A stretch of DNA of 64,000 nt from Oscillospiraceae bacterium (GTDB lineage: Bacteria; Bacillota; Clostridia; Oscillospirales; Acutalibacteraceae), in assembly GCA_015065605.1 (NCBI GenBank), contig SVPZ01000008.1, positions 1 to 64,000 of the forward strand, read 5' to 3'. This document shows positions 16,104 through 25,931 of the stretch, one piece after another. Within the stretch, counting starts at the first letter, position 1. The number at the start of each line of letters is the position of its first letter. A program made the position numbers and the translations under genes. The notes below the pieces were generated by a model that had not been told where the DNA came from, ran no database searches, and was given only the letters and a program-made list of their open reading frames with translations.

Positions 16104-17240
16104 TTAAATAGAAGATAATACTAATTCTCTTGCCGCTTTATCAGCATTAAAAACATCTTCCAAATCAAACTCGTCAACCATTTTTTGCGCTTTGGTAGCC
16201 TTTTCAACAAGGTCGGCTATATCCAAAAATCCAATTTTACCTTTAAGAAAAAGTTCTACCGCCATTTCGTTTGCGCCGTTTGCCGCTGTTGGCTTTAAAC
16301 CGCCTTCTTTAATGGCGTTAATACAAATAGGTAAACACTTAAACGTTTCGGTATCGGGTGCAAAAAACGTTAGTTTGGCAAGTTTTACCAAATCAAGACG
16401 TTCGTTAAGAGGGGCTCTGTATGGATAGGTAAGCGCATACTGAATAGGAAGCTTCATATCGGGAACACCCATTTGTACAAGCATACCGCCATCAATAAGT
16501 TCAATGCCCGAATGTATAATGCTTTCTCTCTGAATAACAACGTTAATTTTATCAACGTCGATATCAAAAAGATGTACCGCTTCTATTACCTCAAGACCCT
16601 TATTCATAAGAGTTGCAGAGTCAATGGTAATTTTTGCGCCCATATCCCAGTTTGGATGTTTAAGGGCATCTTTGGCGGTGACGTATTTCAATTCCTCTCT
16701 GGTTTTATTGAAGAAGGGACCGCCAGAAGCAGTGAGCAAAAGTCTTTCGATCATACCGTCGGGCACACCTTGAAGGGACTGAAAAATAGCGGAATGTTCG
16801 CTATCAACGGGAAGCATTTTCACACCCGTTTCTTTTAAGGCTTTTTTGACCAGTTCACCGCCGGTTACCAAAGATTCTTTATTTGCAAGAGCAAGTGTTT
16901 TCTTATTCTTAATAGCAGTCATGGTCGGACGAAGTCCCGCAATACCAACTATTGAATTAAGCACGGTATCTCCGTCTGTTAAAATTGCTTCATCTATGCC
17001 CTTTTCACCGCTTAATACCAAAGTAGAGGTATCTTTAACTAAAAGTTTGAGTTCCTTTGCAGCGGACTCGTCACTCATTACTGCAATTTTAGGCTTGAAT
17101 TCACGTATCTGGTTTTCCATAACCGAAACGTTTTTACCGGCAACCAACGCGGTAACTTCGATATTCTGATTTCTTGCAACCTCAAGTGCCTGAGTACCGA
17201 TAGAACCTGTAGAACCGAGAAGAATTAATTTTTCGGTCAT
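16104..17240 (-). CDS. dxr: 1-deoxy-D-xylulose-5-phosphate reductoisomerase
   Basis: A 378-aa Dxr, which converts DXP to methylerythritol phosphate with NADPH. The N-terminal NADPH motif LLGSTGSIGTQAL is at 7-19. Substrate and metal contacts are visible in ANKESLVTGG, PVDSEHSAIFQ, LTASGGPF and the MNKGLEVIEA segment. The length is normal. Its start overlaps the cdsA stop as TAATG, a sign of translational coupling. It acts two genes before ispG in the same operon. Confidence 0.96.
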   Translation of the reverse strand: MTEKLILLGSTGSIGTQALEVARNQNIEVTALVAGKNVSVMENQIREFKPKIAVMSDESAAKELKLLVKDTSTLVLSGEKGIDEAILTDGDTVLNSIVGIAGLRPTMTAIKNKKTLALANKESLVTGGELVKKALKETGVKMLPVDSEHSAIFQSLQGVPDGMIERLLLTASGGPFFNKTREELKYVTAKDALKHPNWDMGAKITIDSATLMNKGLEVIEAVHLFDIDVDKINVVIQRESIIHSGIELIDGGMLVQMGVPDMKLPIQYALTYPYRAPLNERLDLVKLAKLTFFAPDTETFKCLPICINAIKEGGLKPTAANGANEMAVELFLKGKIGFLDIADLVEKATKAQKMVDEFDLEDVFNADKAARELVLSSI

Positions 17241-18052
17241 TAGAAAAGTCCTCCGTTAACGAAAAGGCTTAAAACAGGTGCTATTAACAGTATGCTGTCA
17301 AATCGGTCAAGTATACCACCGTGACCGGGGATAAGTTTTCCGTAATCCTTTAAATCAACACTTCTTTTTATAACCGAAGCAAACAGGTCACCAAACATAC
17401 CAACAATACAGAAAGGAATTGTGGCAAGTCCAAGAGGTAAAATTGCGTCGGGCTTTTTAAATACAAAGCATAAAATTACCGAACAAATTATACTCCATAC
17501 GATACCGCCTACCGCACCCTCAACAGTTTTTTTAGGGCTGATATTAGGACAGAGTTTATGTTTGCCGATAAGTACACCGGTAAAGTAAGCACCGGTATCG
17601 CAAACGGAAGAAAAGTTAATTAAAAGAAGAAGATAGAACAATCCGTTCTCTCTGAAATAAAGCGAAGCAATAGTAGAAAACGCATATGAAATAATTATCG
17701 GAAAACTAAGAGCAGCAGCTATAGAATTCAAGCCGAATTCTTTATTAAATTTAAGCGAAATTGCAACTACAAACACGGCATAAATTACCGTAAAAAATAT
17801 AGGACTTAGTCCACTCCATAATTTTTGAGTGTAAGAAAGAAGTGAAAAAACGTTAATAAAAGCAAACGCACTTCCGCCGATACATGCAATCTTTTTTTTG
17901 ATAATTCCGGTGTTATTTAAAATTTCATAAACACCTATTGATGCGACAATCGCAATAAAAGCGGCAAGAACTAAAGGAAAAAAGTTACCAAGTACAAACA
18001 TACCGCCAACAACCAAAATTAGTACAGCACCTGAAATAACACGTGTTAGCAT
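17240..18052 (-). CDS. cdsA: Phosphatidate cytidylyltransferase
   Basis: A 270-aa multi-pass membrane enzyme that makes CDP-diacylglycerol from phosphatidic acid and CTP, the precursor of all phospholipids. The C-terminal signature is clear: KKTVEGAVGG followed by a segment ending SVIKRSVDLKDYGKLIPGHGGILDRFDS, with the Asp residues that bind metal. About seven or eight hydrophobic segments precede and surround it. It overlaps dxr by one base and follows uppS by two bases. Confidence 0.95.
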   Translation of the reverse strand: MLTRVISGAVLILVVGGMFVLGNFFPLVLAAFIAIVASIGVYEILNNTGIIKKKIACIGGSAFAFINVFSLLSYTQKLWSGLSPIFFTVIYAVFVVAISLKFNKEFGLNSIAAALSFPIIISYAFSTIASLYFRENGLFYLLLLINFSSVCDTGAYFTGVLIGKHKLCPNISPKKTVEGAVGGIVWSIICSVILCFVFKKPDAILPLGLATIPFCIVGMFGDLFASVIKRSVDLKDYGKLIPGHGGILDRFDSILLIAPVLSLFVNGGLF

Positions 18053-18054
18053 AA

Positions 18055-18771
18055 TTAAACTCCTCCAAAACGACGATTGCGATGGTTATACTCGTCAATC
18101 GCTCTATCCAGATCCTTTGTTGAAAAGTCAGGCCATAATACGTTGTCAAAGTAAAATTCACTATAAGCCGACTGATAGGTAAGGAAATTAGAAAGTCTGA
18201 ATTCCCCGCTCGGTCTGATAATTAGATCGGGGTCGGGAAAATCGTGGGTATAAAGATAAGAAGAAATAAGTTCTTCGGTGATATTCTCGGATTTTATACC
18301 ATCATCAATAATTTGTTTAACAGCGTTTTTGATTTCATCTCTGCCACCGTAATTAAGCGCAAGACAAGCGGTCATACCGGTAGCATCATTGCTTTCCGCT
18401 TCGCTTTTTTCCATTAAAGAAATAATATCTTCGTCAAGAGCGCTTTTATCACCTATAAACCTTAACTTGATATTTTCACCCTTAAAATTGGTGGAATCTT
18501 TAAGATAATCCCTTAAAAGATTCATTATACCGTCAATTTCTTCCTGAGGACGTTTCCAATTTTCTGTAGAAAAAGCGTAAACGGTAAGATATTTAACGCC
18601 TATTTTATTACAGTAACGAGCTATCTCTTTGAACTTTTTGGCGCCTTCTATATGACCAAATTTTCTAGGCAAGCCCTTATTCTTTGCCCATCTGCCGTTA
18701 CCATCCATTATAATGGCAATATGCCCCGGAATATTCCGGGGCGTATCATTAATCTTTTTCTTAAAAAACAT
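18055..18771 (-). CDS. uppS: Isoprenyl transferase (undecaprenyl diphosphate synthase)
   Basis: A 238-aa cis-prenyltransferase, normal length. It extends farnesyl diphosphate with isopentenyl diphosphate to undecaprenyl diphosphate, the lipid carrier for peptidoglycan and surface polysaccharides. Motifs: IAIIMDGNGRWAKN with the catalytic Asp (about 18-31), TVYAFSTENWKRP, and RPSGEFRLSNFL with the FxQSAYSEFYF segment. The usual Leu-Leu-Trp-Gln portion reads SNFLTYQSAYSE. It lies between frr and cdsA, the standard Firmicute order. Confidence 0.96.
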   Translation of the reverse strand: MFFKKKINDTPRNIPGHIAIIMDGNGRWAKNKGLPRKFGHIEGAKKFKEIARYCNKIGVKYLTVYAFSTENWKRPQEEIDGIMNLLRDYLKDSTNFKGENIKLRFIGDKSALDEDIISLMEKSEAESNDATGMTACLALNYGGRDEIKNAVKQIIDDGIKSENITEELISSYLYTHDFPDPDLIIRPSGEFRLSNFLTYQSAYSEFYFDNVLWPDFSTKDLDRAIDEYNHRNRRFGGV

Positions 18772-18774
18772 AAC

Positions 18775-19329
18775 TTAAATCTCGATTACTTCTTTTTCTT
18801 TGATAGCTTCCAAAGCGTCGATTTCTTTGCAGTATTTATCGGTGAGGTTCTGAATTTTCTTTTCGCCGTTCTTTTCATCATCTTCGGTGATTTCGTTATT
18901 CTTTTTTAATCCCTTTAATTTTTCAAGAGCATCACGTCTGATATTACGAACTGCAACCTTACCATCTTCAGCCATTTTCTTAACTTCTTTAACAATTTCT
19001 TTTCTTCTTTCCTCGGTAAGAGGCGGGAAATTGAGACGAATAGCAGTACCGTCATTCTGAGGATTAATACCGATATCAGAAGTAAGAATAGCCTTTTCAA
19101 TATCCTTCAAAGTAGAAGCATCCCAGGGCTTAATCAAAAGTATTCTGGGTTCGGGCATAGAAATAGCAGCCATCTGTTGTACGGGAGTAGGAACACCGTA
19201 ATAGTCAACGTTTATTCTGTCAAGAACAGAAGCATTTGCTCTGCCTACTCTTACTGCTTTATAATCTCTGTCGAGAGCATCAAGGGACTTATCCATTCTC
19301 TCTTCTGTTTTTTTAATTAAGTTATCCAT
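18775..19329 (-). CDS. frr: Ribosome recycling factor
   Basis: A 184-aa RRF, the normal 185-aa size, which splits post-termination ribosomes with EF-G. The conserved N-terminal segment with LDRDYKAVRVGRANASVLD and the VDYYGVPTPVQQMA motif are present, as are the helix-rich LTEERRKEIVK and NIRRDAL segments. It lies 18 bases after pyrH and 3 before uppS. Confidence 0.97.
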   Translation of the reverse strand: MDNLIKKTEERMDKSLDALDRDYKAVRVGRANASVLDRINVDYYGVPTPVQQMAAISMPEPRILLIKPWDASTLKDIEKAILTSDIGINPQNDGTAIRLNFPPLTEERRKEIVKEVKKMAEDGKVAVRNIRRDALEKLKGLKKNNEITEDDEKNGEKKIQNLTDKYCKEIDALEAIKEKEVIEI

Positions 19330-19347
19330 AAATATCCTCCAAATATA

Positions 19348-20052
19348 TTATTTTACAACCGTACCAATGTTTTCTCCAACCATAGCGCGAACGATATTGT
19401 CGGGATTCTCAAGGTTAAATACTAAAATTTCAATGCCGTTATCCATACAAAGAGAAGCGGCGGTACTATCCATAACGTGAAGTTCTTTTTGAAGAACGTC
19501 AAGATGTGAAAGTGTATCAAATTTAACTGCATCGGGATTCTTTTTGGGGTCGCTGTCGTAAACACCGTCAACGTTGGTTGCCTTAAAGATTACATCAGCA
19601 TCAATTTCGGCAGCTCTGAGTGCTGCTGCAGTATCAGTTGAAAAGAAAGGATTACCTGTTCCGCAACCAAAAACAACAACTCTACCCTTCTCAAGATGTC
19701 TTACAGCTTTGTTTCTGATATAAGGTTCGGCTATCTGACGCATTTCAATAGCGGTCTGAACTCTAGCTGTAACGCCAACCTGCTCAAGACCGTCAGCAAC
19801 AGCCAAAGCGTTTATGCTTGTTGCAAGCATACCCATATGATCTGCTCTGGTTCTGTCCATTTTGCCACTGCTTCTGCCACGCCAAAAATTACCGCCACCT
19901 ACAACGATGGCTATTTCTACACCCATATCTACACATTTTTTAATGCTTTCGCAAACTTCGACAACCTTATCGAAGTCAAGTCCACTTCCTTTTGCACCTG
20001 CAAGCGCTTCGCCTGAAAGCTTTAGAAGCACACGTTTATATATCGGTTTCAT
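19348..20052 (-). CDS. pyrH: UMP kinase
   Basis: A 234-aa (or 236-aa) uridylate kinase of the amino-acid kinase fold, which phosphorylates UMP to UDP. Visible motifs are [27 protein letters not shown] and a C-terminal-half ATP region with [17 protein letters not shown]. Two in-frame ATGs are possible: 20058 lies directly on the AGG of the ribosome binding site, 20052 lies 6 bases after it and is preferred. In most Firmicutes tsf and rpsB precede pyrH; here a transporter gene lies upstream, and pyrH has its own promoter. Confidence 0.96.
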   Translation of the reverse strand: MKPIYKRVLLKLSGEALAGAKGSGLDFDKVVEVCESIKKCVDMGVEIAIVVGGGNFWRGRSSGKMDRTRADHMGMLATSINALAVADGLEQVGVTARVQTAIEMRQIAEPYIRNKAVRHLEKGRVVVFGCGTGNPFFSTDTAAALRAAEIDADVIFKATNVDGVYDSDPKKNPDAVKFDTLSHLDVLQKELHVMDSTAASLCMDNGIEILVFNLENPDNIVRAMVGENIGTVVK

Positions 20053-20084
20053 ACACATCCTGCCCTTCTGTTTTATTATATATT

Positions 20085-20113
20085 ATATTACTATAATTAA
20101 GCATTATTGTCAA
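20085..20113 (-). promoter_or_regulatory. Promoter of the pyrH-polC operon
   Basis: TTGACA (complement of 20108-20113), a 17-base spacer and TAATAT (complement of 20085-20090), about 30 bases before pyrH. It would drive all eight genes to polC, whose spacings are all under 20 bases. Confidence 0.7.
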
Positions 20114-20133
20114 ATATAATTTAGACTTATCGG

Positions 20134-21003
20134 TTACTCTTTTTTATCCTTTTTTAGCTGTATCAAAATTCCTAATACGATTACTATAAGACCAAGTATC
20201 ATTTCGGGTCTGATTTTATCTTTTAGGAATATAGCAGTCCAAATTAGCGATAAAAATGGAGTTATGTAAGCAAGATTAGCTATTTTAGCAGTTTTTCCAT
20301 TTTCTAAAGCCAATGCCCAACAAGTTGTTCCGACAGCAAGACAGAATATACCATTATAAGCAAGACCTATGGTGCTTAACAAATTGATGGTAAAATAATC
20401 TTTAGTTATCAAAATCCAAATACCTGTAAGTAAAAAAGTATTAAAATAATAGATCATTGAGGAAATCTTTTTGTCATAATTCGTAAGCTGAGTCAATGCA
20501 GTAAAAGCTCCGTAGGAAATAGCGCCGAGAACACAGAAAAGTGCTCCCGTAATAATTGCTTTATCAAAATGAGCCAAATCTCTGCACGTTACAATTACAA
20601 CTCCCAAAAAAGACATAATTATTGCAATTACTTTACGTAAATTGAGTTTTTCACGTAGTATAATTATTGCAAAAACAACACCCATTATAGGCCATAAATA
20701 ATTAACTATAAACGCTTGAGATGCAGGCATACGTGCTGTACCCGCATAGTAAAACATCTGATAAAGAAAAGTACCGGGAAGACCGACGAAAGTCGTAATA
20801 ATAAAATCTTTAAACCTATACCCTCTTAGTTTTTTAATGTCACCGGTAATTATATTTACAATCAGCAAAAACATAAAAGCAAAAAAACAACTTACAAACA
20901 ATACTTGAAAGTTGCTGAGAGTCCCAAGCAAAAGTTTTGCGATCGTTGCAATAGTTGACCATATAAAAATTGAAATTCCTGCAAACATATATGATTTTTT
21001 CAT
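20134..21003 (-). CDS. DMT-superfamily (EamA) transporter
   Basis: A 289-aa membrane protein with ten predicted helices arranged as two EamA repeats (about 3-135 and 148-280), the usual size for this family of metabolite exporters. The first repeat ends in a helix after [22 protein letters not shown], the second after [19 protein letters not shown]. The substrate cannot be told from the sequence. It overlaps the upstream ygiQ gene by four bases (ATGA), so the two are co-transcribed. Confidence 0.85.
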   Translation of the reverse strand: MKKSYMFAGISIFIWSTIATIAKLLLGTLSNFQVLFVSCFFAFMFLLIVNIITGDIKKLRGYRFKDFIITTFVGLPGTFLYQMFYYAGTARMPASQAFIVNYLWPIMGVVFAIIILREKLNLRKVIAIIMSFLGVVIVTCRDLAHFDKAIITGALFCVLGAISYGAFTALTQLTNYDKKISSMIYYFNTFLLTGIWILITKDYFTINLLSTIGLAYNGIFCLAVGTTCWALALENGKTAKIANLAYITPFLSLIWTAIFLKDKIRPEMILGLIVIVLGILIQLKKDKKE

Positions 21004-22859
21004 TTTTTAACACTCTTTTTATTAATATTTCTTATAGTTTTGTGCTTCTTATCAAATTTCGGTTTATTATCAGTAACCAAGCAATTTTTTCCGTTGCCGA
21101 TTAAATCAAATCTTCCTGATTTTTTTAACGCTTTTCTGACAATATCCTTATTTTCGGGTTTAAAATACTGCAAAAGTGCGCGTTGTTCCGCTTTTTCCCC
21201 CATAGTTTTAGGAACGTAAACCTCTTTCATAGTCATAGGATCGAGTCCTGTATAGAACATACAGGTAGAAACAGTGCCAGGGGTTGGGTAAAAATCCTGT
21301 ACCTGTTCGGGATGAAGTCCCTCTTTCTTTAAAAACAAAGCCAGTTCAATAGCATCGTTTATTGTACTTCCCGGATGGGAGGACATTAAATATGGAACTA
21401 AATATTGCTTTTTACCGATACTTTCGGTAAGCTCATAAAAGCGTTTCTTAAAACGGTTATACACACTAACGTCAGGTTTACCCATATACTTTAAAACGTT
21501 ATTGGAACAGTGTTCCGGAGCAACCTTTAACTGACCGCTGGTGTGATATTTAACAAGTTCCTTAAAGAAACTTTCATCCTTATCAGCCAAAAGATAATCG
21601 AAGCGTATTCCCGAACGGATAAACACCTTTTTTATACCGTCTATTTTTCTTATTTTACGTAGCAATGATAAATAATCACTGTGGTCAACCTCGACTGCAG
21701 GACAAATATCGGGAGCAAGACATTTTTTATCGGCGCATACTCCCCTTTTTAGCTGTGCTTGGCAAGATGGCGCACGGAAATTAGCCGTAGGACCGCCAAC
21801 GTCGTGAATGTATCCCTTAAAATCCTCCATACGTGAGATTTTTTCAACCTCTTCAATAATAGAAGAGTGGCTTCTGACAGATATGGTTCTACCCTGATGA
21901 AAAGCAAGTGAACAAAAATTGCACGCACCATAACAGCCTCTATTATGAATAACAGAAAATTTTACTTCTTCGATACCGGGCACACCGCCCAAAGCTTTAT
22001 ATGAAGGATGATAATCTCTCATAAATGGCAAGGAATAGACTTCATCCATTTCTTCGGTTGAAAGCGGCGGCATGGGTGGGTTTTGAACTAAAATTAGTTC
22101 GCCATGACGCTGAATAATTGTTTTTCCTCTTACTGCATCTTGCTCACTCTGTTGGATTTTAGTAGCCTTAGCATAGTTTCTTTTACCGTTCTCACTCAAT
22201 TCACTGACTTCTTTAAATGGCGGACATTCCTTAACCGACATAGGCTGATAATCTGCCGTTTTCACACAGTAGCAAGTACCCTTAATATCGGTCAAATTTT
22301 TCTTATTTTCGCCGTTTTTAAGTCGGTTTGCAATTTCTACTATATGTTTTTCGCCCATACCGTACATCAAAATATCGGCTGTAGAATCAATTAAAACCGA
22401 AGGGCGAACTTTGTCGTCCCAATAATCGTAATGAGCAAACCGCCGAAGAGATGCTTCTATACCACCGATACCGATAAACACGTCACCAAAAAGACTTCTG
22501 ATTTTTTTAGTATATACAATAACCGCTCTATCAGGACGAGCTCCTGATTTTCCGCCGGGTGTATAGGCGTCATCGCTACGTCTTTTCTTAGCGGCTGTAT
22601 AATGAGCTACCATAGAGTCAATATTGCCGCTATTAACCAAAAAACCAAGTTTTGGCACACCAAACTTCAGGTAGTCTTCATCTTTTCTCGGTTGAGATAA
22701 AATACAAACGTTAAAGCCCTTACTTTGAAGAACTCTGGAAATTATTGCAGTACCAAATGAGGGATGATCGACGTAAGCATCCCCTGTAACAATTATAAAG
22801 TCAGGCTCATTAAATCCGGACTCAAGCATATCTTTTTTACATATTGGTAAAAACGGCAT
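21000..22859 (-). CDS. YgiQ-family radical SAM protein
   Basis: A 619-aa protein of the UPF0313/YgiQ family. The N-terminal region ([16 protein letters not shown]) is followed by the radical SAM cluster motif CYGACNFC (about residue 310) and the typical GPTANFR and [17 protein letters not shown] segments. The reaction is unknown for the family. The open frame could begin at 22886, but the ATG at 22859 has AAGGAG 7 bases upstream, and relatives begin with this MPFLPI-type sequence. It has its own promoter at 22889-22917 and is divergent from the FliB-like gene. Confidence 0.88.
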   Translation of the reverse strand: MPFLPICKKDMLESGFNEPDFIIVTGDAYVDHPSFGTAIISRVLQSKGFNVCILSQPRKDEDYLKFGVPKLGFLVNSGNIDSMVAHYTAAKKRRSDDAYTPGGKSGARPDRAVIVYTKKIRSLFGDVFIGIGGIEASLRRFAHYDYWDDKVRPSVLIDSTADILMYGMGEKHIVEIANRLKNGENKKNLTDIKGTCYCVKTADYQPMSVKECPPFKEVSELSENGKRNYAKATKIQQSEQDAVRGKTIIQRHGELILVQNPPMPPLSTEEMDEVYSLPFMRDYHPSYKALGGVPGIEEVKFSVIHNRGCYGACNFCSLAFHQGRTISVRSHSSIIEEVEKISRMEDFKGYIHDVGGPTANFRAPSCQAQLKRGVCADKKCLAPDICPAVEVDHSDYLSLLRKIRKIDGIKKVFIRSGIRFDYLLADKDESFFKELVKYHTSGQLKVAPEHCSNNVLKYMGKPDVSVYNRFKKRFYELTESIGKKQYLVPYLMSSHPGSTINDAIELALFLKKEGLHPEQVQDFYPTPGTVSTCMFYTGLDPMTMKEVYVPKTMGEKAEQRALLQYFKPENKDIVRKALKKSGRFDLIGNGKNCLVTDNKPKFDKKHKTIRNINKKSVKK

Positions 22860-22888
22860 AAAAATACTCCTTGAAAAATCTATCAATT

Positions 22889-22917
22889 ATGATAACATAT
22901 AAATAAATAATTTACAA
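22889..22917 (-). promoter_or_regulatory. Promoter of ygiQ-eamA
   Basis: TTGTAA (complement of 22912-22917), a 17-base spacer and TATCAT (complement of 22889-22894), about 30 bases before the chosen ygiQ start. Confidence 0.5.
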
Positions 22918-22934
22918 GATTCGGAGATAAATTT

Positions 22935-23741
22935 ATGTCACTTTTTGCACCTGATTATTATAGCAAATTCAAATGCATCGCCGATAAGTGTAAAAATAAT
23001 TGCTGTATCGGCTGGGAAATAGATATTGACGACGATACTATGGACTTTTATAAAGATAAGAGCGACATTATAAAACATATCGAAATTTCACCTACACCGC
23101 ATTTCAAACTAGTCGATAATGATCGTTGTCCTTTCTTGAATAACAGCAATTTGTGTGAAATAATCAATTGTTACGGCGAAGATAATCTTTGTCAGATTTG
23201 CTCTGATCACCCTCGCTTTCGTAATTTTTTTGAAAGCAGGACTGAAATTGGTCTTGGTATGTGCTGCGAAGCAGCGGTCGATCTTATTTTAAATAATGAT
23301 TTTAACCTAATTGAAATAGAAAAATACGTTGAAAAAGAGAATACTGAAGAAAACGAATTTTTCAATTACAGAAACAATATCTTGAAAAAACAACCCGAAG
23401 AATTGATGTTACTTCTCCCCGCTATCAATTTAAATGAACTATATTCGGTTTTAAATAATATGGAAAAGTTGAATATAAACAGAGATACCGTGATAAGCGT
23501 ATTAAAAAATGACACCAGAAAAATAAGTGAAGTTAATCTTTTTGATAAAGTTAAATTCAAACGTATTTTTGATTATTTTATATTCCGACACCTTCACACC
23601 GAAAGCCTTGAATTTTGTGTACTTGCCACGTATATAATAGCTTCATTTGGAACCGATATAAACGAAAATGCGCGAATATTTTCAAGCGAAATTGAATACA
23701 GCGACGAAAATACCGATATTCTTTTTGATATATTAACATAA
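22935..23741 (+). CDS. FliB-family protein (flagellin lysine-N-methylase-like)
   Basis: A 268-aa cysteine-rich protein. The N-terminal pattern FAPDYYSKFKCIADKCKNNCCIGWEI, the CPFLN...CEI...LCQICSDHPRF block and a later MCCEAA match what I know of FliB-like proteins, which methylate flagellin lysines in enterobacteria. Nine cysteines cluster in the first half, consistent with metal or iron-sulfur binding. GGAGAT lies 7 bases before the ATG. No flagellar gene is in the window, and relatives are common in non-motile Clostridia, so the substrate here may be another protein. It is about 100 residues shorter than enteric FliB. Confidence 0.7.
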   Translation: MSLFAPDYYSKFKCIADKCKNNCCIGWEIDIDDDTMDFYKDKSDIIKHIEISPTPHFKLVDNDRCPFLNNSNLCEIINCYGEDNLCQICSDHPRFRNFFESRTEIGLGMCCEAAVDLILNNDFNLIEIEKYVEKENTEENEFFNYRNNILKKQPEELMLLLPAINLNELYSVLNNMEKLNINRDTVISVLKNDTRKISEVNLFDKVKFKRIFDYFIFRHLHTESLEFCVLATYIIASFGTDINENARIFSSEIEYSDENTDILFDILT

Positions 23742-23745
23742 AATA

Positions 23746-23773
23746 AAACCGTAGCAAAACTACGGCTTTATTT
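23746..23773. terminator. Bidirectional terminator
   Basis: CCGTAG, CAAAA, CTACGG form a stem-loop flanked by A-rich and T-rich runs between the convergent FliB-like gene and recN. Confidence 0.75.
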
Positions 23774-23774
23774 T

Positions 23775-25430
23775 TTACATTTTAAGCAATTCTCTTGCAG
23801 AAGCGAGAACGTTATCACTAACGTTTGAACCGCTCATAATTCTAGCTATTTCATATACTCTTTCTTCGCCCGAAACAGAAGTGATGTCGGTATAAGTTCT
23901 ACCGTCCTTTTCAGCCTTTTCAATAAGTAAATGAGTTTTTGCGGCAACGGCGATTTGAGCAAGATGCGTTACGCAAATAACCTGATGTGACGTTGCTACC
24001 TTTTTCAGTTGAACGCCGACCATATCGGCTGTTCGACCACTTATACCCGAATCAATTTCATCAAAAATCAAGGTATCAACGTTATCTTTTTCACTAAGCA
24101 CACTTTTTATAGCTAACATAACACGCGAAAGTTCACCGCCTGAAGCAATTTTAGAAAGAGGCTTACTATCTTCACCTGCATTAGCAGAAAATATAAATTG
24201 AATTTCGTCGCAACCGTTTTTATTATATCGTCCCATACTACGCTCTACTTTCAGACATACGTTGGGCATATTTAGACAAGCTAGAACGTCCTTAACCTTT
24301 TTCTCAAAAACCGATGCTGCTTTAATACGTGAAGAGGTTAACTTTTCAGCAAATTTAATAAGTCTTTCCTGCGAAATTTCAAGTTCATTTTCAAGTTTCT
24401 CATATTCTTCATCATTAAACAAAATCGAATTAAGTTCAATTTGTGCTTTTTCTAAAAACTCAAAAATTTCAGTTTCATCTTTTCCGTATTTAGCAGAAAG
24501 AGTAGAAATAACAGCAAGTCTGTCTTCGATAAAGTTTACGTCGTAACCGTCCCCATTAAGTTCTTCAACATAACCCTCTAAAGAGGATACAACGTTATTA
24601 ACGTTTTCAAGAGCATCTAGCAAAAAACTATAATCCTTTTCACTCTTTTTATCATCCATAACGCTTAGTAAGTGAACGGCAGTTTTTAATGCTTCACACG
24701 CACCACCGTTTTCGTCATCGTTTTTCAGAAGAGAAAGAACCGACTTTATATCCTTTATTCTTTTACCAACGCTTCTGGCAACACTTAACTTTTCTTTTAA
24801 TTCTTCAATTTCACCTATTTTAAGATCTGCTTCGGAAATTTCGTTAATTTGATATTTTAAAACATCTATTTTTCGGAGTTTTTCATCTTCATCCATTTCC
24901 AGACTTTTTAGTCTGCTTCTAATACTGTTAAAATTAGTAAATTCTTGACGGTACTTACTTAAAATCTCGTCGTTATCAGCAATCATGTCTATGTAAAGAT
25001 AATGATTATCGGGATTAAGTAAGGTTTGATTATCGTGCTGACCGTGAATATTAAGAAGATATGGTGAAAAGTTTTTAAGAGTAGATGCGCTTACGGGAAC
25101 ACCGTTGATTTTAATATATCCCGAACCCGAAACGCTAAGTTTTCTTTCGATAACAAAATTCCCGTCATCATCTTGTTTTACACCAATTTCAGAAAATAAT
25201 TCTAACAACTCATTGCTATCAAAGGAAAAAACGGCAGAAACAAAAGCATTTTCACACCCGTTTCTTATTAATTCTTTAGAGGTTCTAAAACCCAGAACAG
25301 CATAAAGAGAATCAATAATAATTGATTTTCCGGCACCGGTTTCACCCGTTAGTACGTTAAAACCGTCTGTGAATTCTATTCCTGCTCGTTCAATAACGGC
25401 AATATTTTCAATATGCAAATATTTGAGCAT
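23775..25430 (-). CDS. recN: DNA repair protein RecN
   Basis: A 551-aa SMC-like ATPase (family size about 550-575) that tethers broken DNA ends for recombinational repair. The Walker A motif GETGAGKS is near residue 30-37; the long middle section (about 150-370) is coiled coil; the C-terminal half has the ABC signature SGGELSRV and the Walker B LIFDEIDSGISG. It is the last gene of the nusB operon, 15 bases after argR, an order common in Firmicutes (argR-recN). Confidence 0.97.
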   Translation of the reverse strand: MLKYLHIENIAVIERAGIEFTDGFNVLTGETGAGKSIIIDSLYAVLGFRTSKELIRNGCENAFVSAVFSFDSNELLELFSEIGVKQDDDGNFVIERKLSVSGSGYIKINGVPVSASTLKNFSPYLLNIHGQHDNQTLLNPDNHYLYIDMIADNDEILSKYRQEFTNFNSIRSRLKSLEMDEDEKLRKIDVLKYQINEISEADLKIGEIEELKEKLSVARSVGKRIKDIKSVLSLLKNDDENGGACEALKTAVHLLSVMDDKKSEKDYSFLLDALENVNNVVSSLEGYVEELNGDGYDVNFIEDRLAVISTLSAKYGKDETEIFEFLEKAQIELNSILFNDEEYEKLENELEISQERLIKFAEKLTSSRIKAASVFEKKVKDVLACLNMPNVCLKVERSMGRYNKNGCDEIQFIFSANAGEDSKPLSKIASGGELSRVMLAIKSVLSEKDNVDTLIFDEIDSGISGRTADMVGVQLKKVATSHQVICVTHLAQIAVAAKTHLLIEKAEKDGRTYTDITSVSGEERVYEIARIMSGSNVSDNVLASARELLKM

Positions 25431-25445
25431 ATTTAACCATCCTTT

Positions 25446-25916
25446 TTAGCGATCTTTAGAACACATATCAAGCAATTTATCGGTAAGCTGACGTGCTATT
25501 TCGGGATTTTTGGTTATTATCAAAATTGTATCGTCGCCAGCAAGACTTCCCATAATCATTCCCGAAAAGAAATAATCAACAGCAACACAGGCACCGCTTG
25601 CCATACCGGCATAGCATTTTATTACAATATCGTTATAGGCGTAATCAACTTTTATAACGGAGCGAGAAAAAATTTCTTTATAGTAAGAATCAAATTCCCT
25701 TTCACCCGAATGAGTATCTACGATTTGCGATACGTATCTGTAATTACCAAAAGAATCCAACGCTTTAACTATGCGAAGTTGCTTAATATCACGCGAAACA
25801 GTAGATTGAGTTACGTTATAACCCAAACTGTTGAGTTCTTCTTGCAATTCATCTTGAGTGTAAAAAGCTTTTTCTCTGATTAGTTCAAGTATTTTTTCTT
25901 GACGCTTGTTTTTCAT
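25446..25916 (-). CDS. argR: Arginine repressor ArgR
   Basis: A 156-aa regulator of normal length. The N-terminal winged helix (1-70) has the DNA-reading segment VTQSTVSRDIKQL, and the C-terminal hexamerisation and arginine-binding domain has the GMASGACVAVD and MGSLAGDDTILI motifs. It controls arginine biosynthesis and catabolism. In Firmicutes argR commonly precedes recN, as it does here. A palindrome, TGTATAATTATACA, between the operon promoter and nusB resembles an ArgR box and could allow self-control. Confidence 0.95.
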   Translation of the reverse strand: MKNKRQEKILELIREKAFYTQDELQEELNSLGYNVTQSTVSRDIKQLRIVKALDSFGNYRYVSQIVDTHSGEREFDSYYKEIFSRSVIKVDYAYNDIVIKCYAGMASGACVAVDYFFSGMIMGSLAGDDTILIITKNPEIARQLTDKLLDMCSKDR

Positions 25917-25931
25917 TATTTACTTCCGCCT

